A stretch of DNA of 64,000 nucleotides from Enterovibrio norvegicus FF-33 (GTDB lineage: Bacteria; Pseudomonadota; Gammaproteobacteria; Enterobacterales; Vibrionaceae), in assembly GCF_000286835.2 (NCBI RefSeq), contig NZ_AJYD02000011.1, forward strand, positions 74,784 to 138,783, read 5' to 3'. The notes beneath the pieces were generated by a model. It saw only the letters and a program-made list of their open reading frames with translations. It was not told the DNA's origin and searched no databases. Position 1 is the stretch's first letter. The number at the start of each line of letters is the position of its first letter. Positions 54,801-63,087 of the stretch are shown one piece after another. The position numbers and the translations under genes are program-made.

Positions 54801-54875
54801 TGCACCTGAAAAAGCTGGTAATGACAAAGCTGGTAATGACAAAGCCATCAGCAAAAGAAAACAAAAGGTTTTCAT
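51834..54875 (-). CDS. mshQ: MSHA biogenesis protein MshQ
   Basis: This large secreted protein ends the MSHA pilus locus. The start is placed at 54875 (MKTFCFLLLMALSLPALSLPAF), overlapping the mshP stop as ATGA, because it opens a signal peptide; the frame is open 66 bp further. The 1013-residue product has a beta-helix-like region (about 120-270, LVVNGEVEIHVNQF), Ig-like beta segments, and a C-terminal MshQ-type (DUF6701) domain with VPQTWLQHNWQGTQFDDDPSAIGTFGFYRG (near the end). Its role is not well defined; an adhesin-like or tip function is possible. The N-terminal half is clearly more AT-rich than neighbouring msh genes, and the signal peptide holds a tandem repeat. Confidence 0.93.
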   Translation of the reverse strand: MKTFCFLLLMALSLPALSLPAFSGADTLFPGPAQSPAGMNTTVFAFKADTGVVEWFGRDKVKIGFERYVYPPPWEKNTFCSDGFKTFACTHAPNYRAANIGLELLTSKEFGSATGSCQWGKKCTLTSSNNKFSSYTVYGATLTLEPGIYYFGSFRLNNGAKLVVNGEVEIHVNQFSAGGDNDVNASGQPRNLVFYHHNQEFEKNYVFNEAPTVSVEDMFTFNTPADIKAYVYSSGVVQIPWDGTLFGSVTARQIFMQGNAKIVYSGELYGEQLDISPISYSASACERIPLTFSVKDSNGNLNRNANGLLDVFVTSENKDICWTKPDDATETCHAISLREVEVKNGVANLLLSGWGGSIDIVGFYDPTSSSAKSLMGSAGPFSFSPSGYLVNEGRPVELIAGKTNTVNIKVVTSIGGGQCETEEGIDGKFYFNTKTNFESPNSGMRKAVLNGVETGDGNNLTEIKFKKGVGEIDIDYLDAGHISVDLEVALSPSAEIIEHIDNQRKPLPETPPEKARATIYARPYTLAICEAGSSLPDDSEIGSDNKFIKAGESFSLALKPIIWSKEHMIGPKKGGASVIQWRLEHCDSDWASTPNFWKGGAPSASVALNPTAKISAPAGGDDVSIGDLSKPHTDAVNGRYAFNDIVVNDVGSYKFHSELLSTYLGMEVTPSEREIGRFYPSHFGLSAKISPGIEPAYDAESKGFTYLEQPFSGNYVINAMTTDNKPVKNYHLFSGANDKAAFEDWALHNTTDLTSRWEHPALPSQAAQQWKAGAGRASEVAIDGSMMMQKSALPDGPFESLRFAVGVKSPDRDGTGFTFCDENVGAQCVENVPNPKGGSDGAKFGKGDFFFGRMRIEGFAETQDLTNEQTQPVAVEVFNGTHFVTNTRDNATIVSTDIGKKDVLFSDNAALQAKIELRDDAKNVVATKNVKEGRADFHVIAPDQSSGLNREQFRYWQQLDKAVSGVVPQTWLQHNWQGTQFDDDPSAIGTFGFYRGSDRVIYKGEKNITLTGE
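54811..54845. repeat. 15-bp tandem repeat in the mshQ signal-peptide region
   Basis: The unit AAAGCTGGTAATGAC occurs twice without change (54811-54825 and 54826-54840), followed by AAAGC of a third copy. On the coding strand it repeats the pentapeptide SLPAL within the signal peptide. Unit gain or loss would keep the frame. Confidence 0.9.
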
Positions 54876-55315
54876 CACAACATCAACTCCCTCGCCCAAC
54901 TCTCTTGCACGCGCACCACGTTCAAATGCGCACTTCCGCACTCGCCTTTGCTCTCAATACGATATTGCGCCAAGGGTGCAACGCCAACGGTTTCACAGGT
55001 GACAGAAACAGAACAGCCCGTCAGGCCAGCGGCATTAAAATTGGTGGTTATCACCGCCGCACTGCAGCTGGCTTCTGGGAGGTTATCTGCATCTTTTGCT
55101 ATTGGAAACAACCTTGCCATCGCCATTTCCGTTCCGCTGTTCGCTGCCAACCACGCGCGCGTACCTAACACCTCTCGGGTCGTGGTGTCGCTTTGTGACC
55201 AAGTGATTTGCATCAAGGCTGCGCCAAGCGCAGCCAATGCAGTAATCGCAAACACCGCGACAATCAACATGCTGCCCTGTTGGCGTTGTAAAGAAGACAA
55301 AGAACTAAGGCGCAT
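54875..55315 (-). CDS. mshP: MSHA pilin-like protein MshP
   Basis: This is a minor pilin-like component of the MSHA system. The frame opens at 55354, but the start is placed at 55315 (MRLSSLSSLQRQQGSML), overlapping mshO by 11 bp, giving 146 residues. A basic leader is followed by QQGSMLIVAVFAITALAALG, a type IV pilin-like hydrophobic segment that lacks both the Phe at +1 and the Glu at +5 of canonical pilins, as in PilX/GspK-like proteins. Four cysteines in the C-terminal part may form disulfides. Confidence 0.9.
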   Translation of the reverse strand: MRLSSLSSLQRQQGSMLIVAVFAITALAALGAALMQITWSQSDTTTREVLGTRAWLAANSGTEMAMARLFPIAKDADNLPEASCSAAVITTNFNAAGLTGCSVSVTCETVGVAPLAQYRIESKGECGSAHLNVVRVQESWARELML

Positions 55316-56060
55316 TGAGAACCTGCACTTGTTGGTTGTAGATCGAGGTTTCACCGGATTGGGTAAAGCGATAATAAATGTTAATCAGGTTACCGCTTGA
55401 GAGTGATTCGCCAGAAAGATTGAAACGACTACCCGCCGCGATATTTTGTGCCAGTGTGACATTCTTGGGCGTCGCGCCATTGTTCACGCGTCGAAGAAGC
55501 TCACCATTATCAAAGCAAAGTGTCACTGAATGATGATAGATGTAGATCCGCTTAGATGGCGAAGGTGCGGGCCATTCGTCTGTAAGAGGTTTATCAAGCT
55601 TCAGGGTGCTCCCCGACGCATCAGTAATCGCAAAACTGTTCGCCGCACCACCGACAAGATCAGACGGCGTCATGGGTAGAAAGACCAAGCGATGATCACC
55701 GCCTTTGACTGCGTCTTGCCAATCTGTTTGCTCGGTAGAAAGGACGACATCCAGTGTGTTCGAATTTTCTTCTAACTGGTTATACACACCTGAGTAACGA
55801 ATTGGGGTATAGGTTAAACACGAACCGCCATCCCACACCGTCATGCTGTTTGGCACAGCATGGCGAAGTTCTCGTCCTAACCGCTCAACCGCAAAACGCG
55901 CTTGCGATTGCAAGGCTTCACGGTCACGAGATTCAACGTAACCCGTGGCGCTCGATTCAATAAAGCCAAAGATGCCCACAGACACAATCGCCAGAATTGT
56001 CATGGTGACGATAAGCTCAACCAGCGTAAATCCGCGTTGTTTGCGAGAGAGCAAAGCCAT
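55305..56060 (-). CDS. mshO: MSHA minor pilin MshO
   Basis: This 251-residue prepilin has the cleavage site QRG/FTLVELIVTMTILAIVSVGIFGF (Glu at +5), a long N-terminal helix and a beta-rich C-terminal domain ending YNQQVQVLNAP. It is a minor pilin of the structural cluster and overlaps mshD by one base and mshP by about 11 bp. Confidence 0.94.
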   Translation of the reverse strand: MALLSRKQRGFTLVELIVTMTILAIVSVGIFGFIESSATGYVESRDREALQSQARFAVERLGRELRHAVPNSMTVWDGGSCLTYTPIRYSGVYNQLEENSNTLDVVLSTEQTDWQDAVKGGDHRLVFLPMTPSDLVGGAANSFAITDASGSTLKLDKPLTDEWPAPSPSKRIYIYHHSVTLCFDNGELLRRVNNGATPKNVTLAQNIAAGSRFNLSGESLSSGNLINIYYRFTQSGETSIYNQQVQVLNAP

Positions 56061-56692
56061 CAGAAGTTGCTCCGATAGGCGGTGAAGTCATATCGGCCAA
56101 AGTTGCCGGTATCCACATACAAATCAATGCGCTTGTACAATTTGCTGTTGTTTGTCGAATCATCAAACGTGCTGTTGTCATACACCACGTTAATATCTAC
56201 CGTAAAACCACGGTAATCATCGGCTGCGCCGCCAATCAATTTATCTAGCGCGCCGCGATGTGTTCGTGGACAGGAACCGAGGTCACCCCAACAGCCAATG
56301 TAATCTTCTGTGGCAATGAAACCTTCGTTCGCTGAGAGCGATGTCGGTATCGGTATCGGTGTGCATACCGGCACAGGGTTGGGGGAAATAATACCTTGCG
56401 CGAGCAGCGCTCCGGCATCTTCATCACAGCGCCAACGGCTGCCATTAGGATCAGAATTGCGATCAAACTGTCGCGCCAATACTTGGTTCATCACCGCTTG
56501 CCCTAGCGCAGCAGCGCGAGCTTCGAAATGCGGGTTGGCTGATTTGGCGAACATGGGGAATAAGGTTGTGCTGATCAGCACCATGGCAACGCCGAATACG
56601 ACGATGCCGATAACTAATTCCACCAGCGTATAACCACGCTGATGGCGAGAAATTGGGTTTGAAGCTCTATGCAATTTTTCAGCGACAGGCAT
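56060..56692 (-). CDS. mshD: MSHA minor pilin MshD
   Basis: This 210-residue prepilin has the cleavage site HQRG/YTLVELVIGIVVFG, with Tyr rather than Phe at +1 and Glu at +5. The leader is long (about 19 residues). A short PIPIPT stretch comes from a local 6-bp repeat. It overlaps the mshC stop by 14 bp. Confidence 0.93.
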   Translation of the reverse strand: MPVAEKLHRASNPISRHQRGYTLVELVIGIVVFGVAMVLISTTLFPMFAKSANPHFEARAAALGQAVMNQVLARQFDRNSDPNGSRWRCDEDAGALLAQGIISPNPVPVCTPIPIPTSLSANEGFIATEDYIGCWGDLGSCPRTHRGALDKLIGGAADDYRGFTVDINVVYDNSTFDDSTNNSKLYKRIDLYVDTGNFGRYDFTAYRSNF

Positions 56693-57140
56693 AAAAATAA
56701 CCCTCGCTGTTTAAACAGATACTAGCAGAACTAGAACCTTGCGAGAAGGTGATTTTGCATACCGATGAGATGCACAGGCGTTTGCCATCATTGTTAACGC
56801 GGCGACCGAGCAAATCAAAACGATACGTTTGTGCTGGTGACACACGAACAGAAGAATCAGATAAGTCCACCACATCACTGCGATCGGTTTTGAAACCACA
56901 GCCAGAAGCAGCACTGCCCCCCATGCGGGTGGCAGTGCTGCTCAGGGTATGGCAATCAGCAGACGGCGTCTCCTGCTGCATCGCCCTAAGCTGAACTTGC
57001 CTTGCGACAGACAAGCCCGCATCCCGCGCCCCGATCACTGAAAAGGCTTCAGATCCCGACAGGCGCGGTACGGCAAACACACTAATAATACCGAGGATAA
57101 CCAAGACGGTGATGAGTTCGATTAGTGTGAAGCCTTTCAT
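56679..57140 (-). CDS. mshC: MSHA minor pilin MshC
   Basis: This 153-residue prepilin has a minimal leader MKG/FTLIELITVLVILGIISVFAVPRL, with Glu at +5, and several cysteines in the globular domain (ADCHTL, SGCGFK, CISSVCK). The gene starts 13 bp after mshA, with no terminator between, so it is co-transcribed with the major pilin. Confidence 0.94.
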   Translation of the reverse strand: MKGFTLIELITVLVILGIISVFAVPRLSGSEAFSVIGARDAGLSVARQVQLRAMQQETPSADCHTLSSTATRMGGSAASGCGFKTDRSDVVDLSDSSVRVSPAQTYRFDLLGRRVNNDGKRLCISSVCKITFSQGSSSASICLNSEGYFYACR

Positions 57141-57153
57141 CTAATTACCCCAA

Positions 57154-57558
57154 TTAACAACCTGAAGTATCTGAAGGGTAAGTTGGTTCTGCGTTTGCTT
57201 CAGCAGGCGCTTGATAGCCTGCATAGCAGGTATCGCTGTAACTCCAAACATAACCAACATCTGTGAGTGCTTTAACTGTCAAATCATCGCTCACTGATAC
57301 TAGCTTCCCAATACCACCAGCATCTGCTGTTGGATACTGATGAATGTCAGTAAATTCATCAGTAGTAGGATTCAAAAGCAAGACACCATGCGCCATGCTT
57401 GCCGCACTTACTATTGCAGCTTCAATACCTTTCAGAGTTCCAGCTTTCGCTTCTTTTTCCAAACTCAAAAACTTAGGCGCAGCCGTTACCGCCAAAATAC
57501 CCAAAATTACAATCACCACGATCATTTCGATCAGTGTAAAACCGCCTTGACGTTTCAT
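57154..57558 (-). CDS. mshA: MSHA major pilin MshA
   Basis: MshA is the main subunit of the mannose-sensitive haemagglutinin pilus, used for surface attachment. The 134-residue prepilin has the site MKRQGG/FTLIEMIVVIVILG (Glu at +5) and a C-terminal cysteine pair (DTCYAG; final residues SGC) forming the usual disulfide loop. AGGAG lies 7 bp before the ATG, and the start is only one base after the mshF stop. In V. cholerae mshB lies between mshF and mshA; it is absent here. I could not identify a separate promoter. Confidence 0.94.
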   Translation of the reverse strand: MKRQGGFTLIEMIVVIVILGILAVTAAPKFLSLEKEAKAGTLKGIEAAIVSAASMAHGVLLLNPTTDEFTDIHQYPTADAGGIGKLVSVSDDLTVKALTDVGYVWSYSDTCYAGYQAPAEANAEPTYPSDTSGC

Positions 57559-57559
57559 T

Positions 57560-58162
57560 TTATAACTCCTGATTTTCTCTCAAAACCTCTACGCGGCCAG
57601 TCACCGGGTAGTAAGCAAAAATATGACGCGTCAGGTGTTCTGACGAGTCATCACTCCAAATACCGGTGCGAACCGGCCTTTCAAATCGGCAATAGGGCTG
57701 CGGAGAGTCTTTTTCTTTACCCAACATCACCACTGCGCGAATCTGTGGCTGAGGGCGCTTTAACGCCTCCGGCCTTGTATCTGTCTCCAACCAATAGGAT
57801 TGGTTGGTAAAGTTTGCCAAAAGCTCACCACAATCTTTTGATGACATCGCCATCAAGGTGGTTGCGCCTTGCACCAGCGCAAAAGGAAAGCCCGCTTGTG
57901 CATGTTGGCTTGGCGATAATCTGAAACTGACATTATCGACAGTAACGATATCGCTTTGTTTATTCTCTGTTTTTAATGCAGATCGCATTTGTACGCTTCT
58001 GGCTGAACCTTCGAAGGCATTCGCCAGATAACGAAACTCGACTTCATCAGCAAACAGCATCACCCGATCGAAAACAGGGACAGTTGCCAATGCCAGAACG
58101 CCAATGATTAACGTAACAATCCCCCACTCTGTCGGGGTGCGATCCCAGCTTAGAAATCCCAT
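57560..58162 (-). CDS. mshF: MSHA biogenesis protein MshF
   Basis: This 200-residue protein opens with DRTPTEWGIVTLIIGVLALATVPVFDRV, one hydrophobic segment that resembles a pilin helix without a processed leader, followed by a polar domain. The call rests on its place between mshG and mshA and on general likeness; MshF proteins are weakly conserved. It begins directly after the mshG stop. Function in pilus assembly is not defined. Confidence 0.85.
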   Translation of the reverse strand: MGFLSWDRTPTEWGIVTLIIGVLALATVPVFDRVMLFADEVEFRYLANAFEGSARSVQMRSALKTENKQSDIVTVDNVSFRLSPSQHAQAGFPFALVQGATTLMAMSSKDCGELLANFTNQSYWLETDTRPEALKRPQPQIRAVVMLGKEKDSPQPYCRFERPVRTGIWSDDSSEHLTRHIFAYYPVTGRVEVLRENQEL

Positions 58163-59380
58163 TTATCCGCCACGGATCAGGTCGAGCATGCCCCACATCG
58201 GCAAGAAAATACCCAGCGCGAGGATCAACACCATACCTGCCACGATCATCAGCAAAATAGGCTCCATGCGCGCCGACAGTGTTTTCAGGTCGTAATCCAC
58301 TTCGCGGTCATAAAAATCGCTCGCTTCTAACAGCAGGTTATCTATCTGCCCCGTTTCTTCACCGACTTGGATCATCTGGTGTACCAGCGGCGTAAACAGC
58401 TTGCTGTCTGCAGTAACGGAACTAAGGTTGATACCGGATTCAATCGCCGCCTTCATTTTGTCCACTTCTGCCGCGAGGAAGTGGTTGTCTAACGCTTCGC
58501 CAGACATCTGCAAGGCCGTGTTAAGCGGCACGCCTGCGCGTAGCATCAAGGCAAACGTGCGTGAAAAGCGCGACATCAAGGCGCGGTTGACCAAGGGCCC
58601 TACCAAAGGTATGCGCAGTTTGAATTGGTCCCACTTCACGCGCCCGTTGTCGGTTTGCTTCCACAAATGCCAGCCCATAAACAGGCACGCGGTGGAGAAC
58701 ACAATCAGCCACCAGAAATCGACAAAGAAGCTCGATGTCGCCATCAATATCTTGGTCGGCAGCGGCAAATCCGAACCAAACTTGGCAAACATGCCCGCAA
58801 ACTGCGGCACGACTTTGACGTTCAAAAATGCCATTGCCGCCACGATCACCATCAGTACAAATGTGGGGTAACGCAGCGCCGATTTAATGCGTCGGCGGGT
58901 CTCCATTTCTTGTTCGTAGTATTCCGCAAGCTGCAACATGGCCTCATCCAATCGACCCGTGTTCTCACCCACTTGGATTAAAGACACGAACAGATCGCTG
59001 AACACGTTGCTGTGATCGCGCATTGCCGATGACATAGGGCGACCATTGGAAAGCTCGCTGCCGACGCTATCTAACGCCTCTTTAAGTGACTTATCCGTGG
59101 TGCTTTGCGACAAACCTTTAATGGCACGAAGCAAAGGCACGCCTGCTTTGGTCAGGCTGTACATTTGGCGACAAAACACCACCAGTGATTCGAGTTTCAC
59201 TTTGCGCTGAAACAGCGGCGTCGAGGCTTTTTTCACACTCGCTTTCGTCGGCTCAAGCGAGAGCAATACCATGCCTAAATCGCCTACTGATGCGATCGCT
59301 TCTCGCTCGCTCGCCGCATCAACAACCGCAGTGATGCGCTTGCCTTTAGCGTTACGTGCCGTGTAGCGAAAACGCGCCAT
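58163..59380 (-). CDS. mshG: MSHA biogenesis protein MshG (GspF/PilC-type inner-membrane platform)
   Basis: This 405-residue platform protein has two GspF domains, each seen by the repeated pattern FCRQMYSLTKAGVPLLRAI and FSRTFALMLRAGVPLNTAL, plus VGENTGRLDEAM and VGEETGQIDNLL. Three membrane segments are visible. It pairs with the assembly ATPase MshE, whose stop overlaps its start by one base. Confidence 0.96.
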   Translation of the reverse strand: MARFRYTARNAKGKRITAVVDAASEREAIASVGDLGMVLLSLEPTKASVKKASTPLFQRKVKLESLVVFCRQMYSLTKAGVPLLRAIKGLSQSTTDKSLKEALDSVGSELSNGRPMSSAMRDHSNVFSDLFVSLIQVGENTGRLDEAMLQLAEYYEQEMETRRRIKSALRYPTFVLMVIVAAMAFLNVKVVPQFAGMFAKFGSDLPLPTKILMATSSFFVDFWWLIVFSTACLFMGWHLWKQTDNGRVKWDQFKLRIPLVGPLVNRALMSRFSRTFALMLRAGVPLNTALQMSGEALDNHFLAAEVDKMKAAIESGINLSSVTADSKLFTPLVHQMIQVGEETGQIDNLLLEASDFYDREVDYDLKTLSARMEPILLMIVAGMVLILALGIFLPMWGMLDLIRGG

Positions 59381-61095
59381 TACGCACTCGCCATCGACAA
59401 GGTCGCAGCCTCAGAAAGCTTCATGGCTTCTTCCAGCGAGGTTTGTCCTTGCTTAGCGAACTCTAGCGCGCAGTGCACTAGCGGCTTGTAGCCCGACTGC
59501 TGCTCCGCCAACATCGCAAAGGCTTGGGTATCATTGGCGCGTAAGGCATCCATCAAATCAGGCGTAATTTCAAGCAGCTCAAACACACCGATTCGGCCTT
59601 TGTAGCCCGTGAAGTTACAGCTTTGACAACCGCGGCCTTTATAAAACCCCTGATTGACCATGTCGAGTTGGGTCACGCTCAGCCACATCTTCTCCATGTC
59701 TTCTGTCGCATGGGGAACTTTGCAATCGGGGCAGATACGGCGGATCAGACGCTGCGCCAATACGGTGCGTACTGCACTCGCCACCAGATAACCCGGCGCT
59801 TCCATATCCAAAAGACGCAACGCACTGTCGATGGCATTGTTGGTGTGCAACGTCGACAAGACCAAGTGTCCTGTCAGAGCGGCGCGAAGGCCGATTTCGA
59901 CGGTTTCGAGATCGCGCATTTCACCGACCAAAATGATATCGGGATCTTGGCGCAAGAAGGTGCGCAGCGCTGACGAAAACGTCAGGCCAATTTTGTTCGC
60001 GATCTGTACTTGGTTGATACGCGGCAGACGGTATTCCACCGGATCTTCCGCGGTCAGTATTTTCTTGCCCGGCACGTTGAGTTCATTCAATGCGCCATAC
60101 AGCGTGGTGGTTTTACCGGAACCTGTTGGCCCCGTGACCAAAATCATGCCGTGTGGACGACGCAATTGATTGCGAAAACGCTGCAGCATGTGTGCATCCA
60201 TGCCGACGTCTTCCAGTTGCAATATGCCTGCGGATTGATTCAGCAAACGCATCACCACCGACTCACCGTATTGCACGGGTAGCGTAGACACACGCACGTC
60301 AATGGCATTACCACGCACCGTGAGGTTAAAGCGCCCATCTTGCGGCAAACGCTTTTCCGAAATATCCATGCCGCTCATGAGTTTGAGGCGCAGCACCAGC
60401 GCAGAGGCAATGGCGCGCTCTTTCAATAGAGTCTCATGCAACACGCCATCGATACGCTGGCGAATACGCAGCATGTCGGCGTCAGGTTCGATATGAATAT
60501 CTGAGGCGTTGACCTGAACGGCGTCTTCAAACAAAGAATTAATCAGCTTAACAACGGTGACTTCTTCCGACTGATCGTCTTCCGCGCCAAAGTTTTGCTC
60601 AAGCTTCACGCCGTGTTCGGCTTGCAAACGCTCAGCAAATGAGGCGATATCGCTGGTGCGGCGATAGTAGCGATCAAACGCGTCGATCAATGATTGTTCG
60701 GCTGCGATCAATAGCTCTACTTGGTATTGATTGAGCAGATTAAGTACGCTTTCCTGCGACGCGAGATCGGCAGGATCAGACATCACCACGCGCACTGTGT
60801 TGCCAATACGGCCAATCACCAATGCTCGCAAACGGCGAGCATGCACTTCAGGTATTAAGGTCACCGCACTTGGATCAACCTGAGTCAGACTGAGATCGAT
60901 CAGCGGAACGCCTAACTGACGCGCCAAAAAGTCCAGCATCTGGCTTTCAGAAAGAATACCCATCTCAATCAAGGTATCACCGAGCTTGTTGCCAGTTTGA
61001 GATTGACGGTTCAGCGCAGCGTTCAGATTCTCATCAGTAATGATGTGATCTTCTACCAGCAAATCACCGAGACGCTTTCGCAGTTTAACGGTCAT
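59380..61095 (-). CDS. mshE: MSHA assembly ATPase MshE (GspE/PilB family)
   Basis: This is the hexameric ATPase that drives pilus extension. The start is placed at 61095 (MTVKLRKRLGDLL), with AGGAG 6 bp upstream and an 11-bp overlap with mshN; the frame is open 81 bp further. The 571-residue product has an N-terminal MshEN domain (LGDLLVEDHIITDENLNAAL; in V. cholerae MshEN binds c-di-GMP), Walker A GPTGSGKTTT, Asp and His boxes, and a four-cysteine zinc motif (CPDCKV, CQSCNF). Confidence 0.96.
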   Translation of the reverse strand: MTVKLRKRLGDLLVEDHIITDENLNAALNRQSQTGNKLGDTLIEMGILSESQMLDFLARQLGVPLIDLSLTQVDPSAVTLIPEVHARRLRALVIGRIGNTVRVVMSDPADLASQESVLNLLNQYQVELLIAAEQSLIDAFDRYYRRTSDIASFAERLQAEHGVKLEQNFGAEDDQSEEVTVVKLINSLFEDAVQVNASDIHIEPDADMLRIRQRIDGVLHETLLKERAIASALVLRLKLMSGMDISEKRLPQDGRFNLTVRGNAIDVRVSTLPVQYGESVVMRLLNQSAGILQLEDVGMDAHMLQRFRNQLRRPHGMILVTGPTGSGKTTTLYGALNELNVPGKKILTAEDPVEYRLPRINQVQIANKIGLTFSSALRTFLRQDPDIILVGEMRDLETVEIGLRAALTGHLVLSTLHTNNAIDSALRLLDMEAPGYLVASAVRTVLAQRLIRRICPDCKVPHATEDMEKMWLSVTQLDMVNQGFYKGRGCQSCNFTGYKGRIGVFELLEITPDLMDALRANDTQAFAMLAEQQSGYKPLVHCALEFAKQGQTSLEEAMKLSEAATLSMASA

Positions 61096-62230
61096 TTTCG
61101 GCTCCTTTTGCAAGCTGACTATTGAGATAAGCCAAGCGCTGACGAGCAAATTGCACCGACTCATTGCTGAGGCCACCTGCCGTTATCGCTTTCGCGTAAC
61201 CGCGCTTCGCAGCGTCATCGTCTTTTTCGCGCTCGGCTGAAATAGCTAAACCCAACCACCAGCGACCATCGGCAGGCTCGCGCTCAGCCAACCATTGATA
61301 GCTTTGTTTGGCGATGTCATATTTCGCTAGTTTCTGTGCCAATGCCGCGCGCAAAGACACATAGCGAACGTGTTCGCCATCTAGTCCATGCTCAGGTGCC
61401 ATCAGCACATTCAGCGCAGATTCTTCACGCTGACTTTGTTGATACATACGCGCCAGCGTGAGTTTCAGTGACGCCGACGATGGGTTCGCGCTGATGCCTT
61501 TTCGCAGTACCGATTCCGCATCACGCAGCTTATTACGACCATAAAGCAAACCCGCCAATTGATTGGTCGCAGCGATATGATTTGAATCGTATTTCACGGC
61601 ATCGCGCAAGTAGGCAATGGCTTTTTGGGTATCACCCACTTGTGCGCGTTTTTGCGCTTTGTCGTAGGCGATATCCGCCAATTGCTCGCCGCTCAATGCG
61701 ATGGTTTCTACCGACAAGGAGGATTCAGGTGCAACCTCTTCCACCATTGGCTCAGTAACCAATTCGGGGATTACCGCAGCCTTTGCAGGTGTCGCTTTGA
61801 TTGGCAAAGCATCAGCTTTCGGCGACTGAACTTGCACGACCAAGACTGGCTCAGGCACATCAGCAACGGGGGTCGGTGTCGGTGTGACGCGAACGCGCTC
61901 TTCCACAGTGTTTACATGCACAAAGTTTCTATCACGCGTCGACACTTTTTGCGTCGGTGACGGAGCGGCAATCGCAGGCGTTTCTGTTTCTTGAGGTGCT
62001 AGCGCCAGAACTTGAGATGGCACTGAAACTTCAGTAGAAACGGCAGCATGATGGTCACCACTCGATACCGCCCACGCAATACCCGTCGCACACACCAAGG
62101 TGGCCACTAGTGCCAGCACAACACGAGCGAAACGAAATCCCCACGTAGAAGGAATGGTTGCCGCGGCGACACGATTGGCGTTGTTATCTGGCGATGTCAG
62201 ATCGCTCAGCATGCGGTTCAATTCACTCAT
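61085..62230 (-). CDS. mshN: MSHA biogenesis protein MshN (TPR protein)
   Basis: The start is placed at 62230 (MSELNRMLSDLTSP), 7 bp after the mshM stop, with AGGA upstream; the frame is open 48 bp further. The 381-residue product has one membrane span (about 35-55), a Pro/Thr/Val-rich linker with a TPTPTP run, and at least three TPR-like repeats in the C-terminal half (AIAYLRDAVKYDSNHIAATNQLAGLL). It probably works with the secretin part of the MSHA machine. Confidence 0.92.
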   Translation of the reverse strand: MSELNRMLSDLTSPDNNANRVAAATIPSTWGFRFARVVLALVATLVCATGIAWAVSSGDHHAAVSTEVSVPSQVLALAPQETETPAIAAPSPTQKVSTRDRNFVHVNTVEERVRVTPTPTPVADVPEPVLVVQVQSPKADALPIKATPAKAAVIPELVTEPMVEEVAPESSLSVETIALSGEQLADIAYDKAQKRAQVGDTQKAIAYLRDAVKYDSNHIAATNQLAGLLYGRNKLRDAESVLRKGISANPSSASLKLTLARMYQQSQREESALNVLMAPEHGLDGEHVRYVSLRAALAQKLAKYDIAKQSYQWLAEREPADGRWWLGLAISAEREKDDDAAKRGYAKAITAGGLSNESVQFARQRLAYLNSQLAKGAENDR

Positions 62231-62237
62231 GTGATTC

Positions 62238-63071
62238 CTACCCCCACATCGCTTGCAGCATGGTGTGCTGCTTGGCAAGTGGCGTATCTTTAATGGCTAA
62301 TCGGACAGCGCGGCTTGATACCTTTTTCTGTCCTTTACCGAAACTCAGCAACAGCGCTTTATGGCAAAGCTGGTGCATTAAACGGGGAATGCCATGACTG
62401 GCAACCCAAATACGTCGTTTGGCCCACACACTGAACAAACGCGTTGAAGCGCCTTGCTCGCGAATGCGGTGATCGATATACGCCGAAGCTTCGGCAAACG
62501 TCAGCGGCGCTAAACGGGCACTGAAGCTAATGCGTTGCAACAGTTGGCGCATGTTGTGCTGAGACAATCTCTCATCAAGCTCGGGCTGGCCCAGCATGAT
62601 CAGTTGAATGAGTTTTTGTTGCTCGGTTTCTAGGTTACCCAGCAACCTAATGGCTTCTAGTACGTCATCGGGCAAGGTCTGCGCTTCATCGCACAAGATC
62701 ACGACGGGTTTTTCTTGGCGCGCGGATTCAATAGCCGCGTGCTGAATAGCGCCCAGTAATTTGTCTTGTGACAATGCCCCATCAACGCCAAGTTCATCGG
62801 CGATCATGCGATGTAAGCTTGCCACCGTGTTGGCGGGATTGGGCAAAAAAACCAGTGTGAATGCATCGGTCAAAGCTTTAACCAGCAGACGGCACACCAT
62901 GGTTTTTCCCGTGCCAACCTCTCCAGTGACTTTCACCAGTCCTTCACCCATTTCCATTGCAGACATACAGGTATTGATGGCATCCACATGTGAGCGGACA
63001 CCAAAAAAGCACCGAGTATCTGGGGTCAGGCTAAAAGGAGCGGCATTGAGGCCAAAGTGCGCTAAATACAT
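62238..63071 (-). CDS. mshM: MSHA biogenesis ATPase MshM (ExeA/GspA-like)
   Basis: This 277-residue AAA ATPase has Walker A GEVGTGKT (about 50-57) and Walker B VVILCDEAQTLP. The opening YLAHFGLNAAPFSLTPDTRCFFG is typical of the ExeA/GspA/MshM group, thought to help secretin placement in the cell wall. No peptidoglycan-binding domain is present, as expected for MshM. It lies 16 bp after mshL. Confidence 0.94.
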   Translation of the reverse strand: MYLAHFGLNAAPFSLTPDTRCFFGVRSHVDAINTCMSAMEMGEGLVKVTGEVGTGKTMVCRLLVKALTDAFTLVFLPNPANTVASLHRMIADELGVDGALSQDKLLGAIQHAAIESARQEKPVVILCDEAQTLPDDVLEAIRLLGNLETEQQKLIQLIMLGQPELDERLSQHNMRQLLQRISFSARLAPLTFAEASAYIDHRIREQGASTRLFSVWAKRRIWVASHGIPRLMHQLCHKALLLSFGKGQKKVSSRAVRLAIKDTPLAKQHTMLQAMWG

Positions 63072-63087
63072 CTGCGTTCAGTGACGA

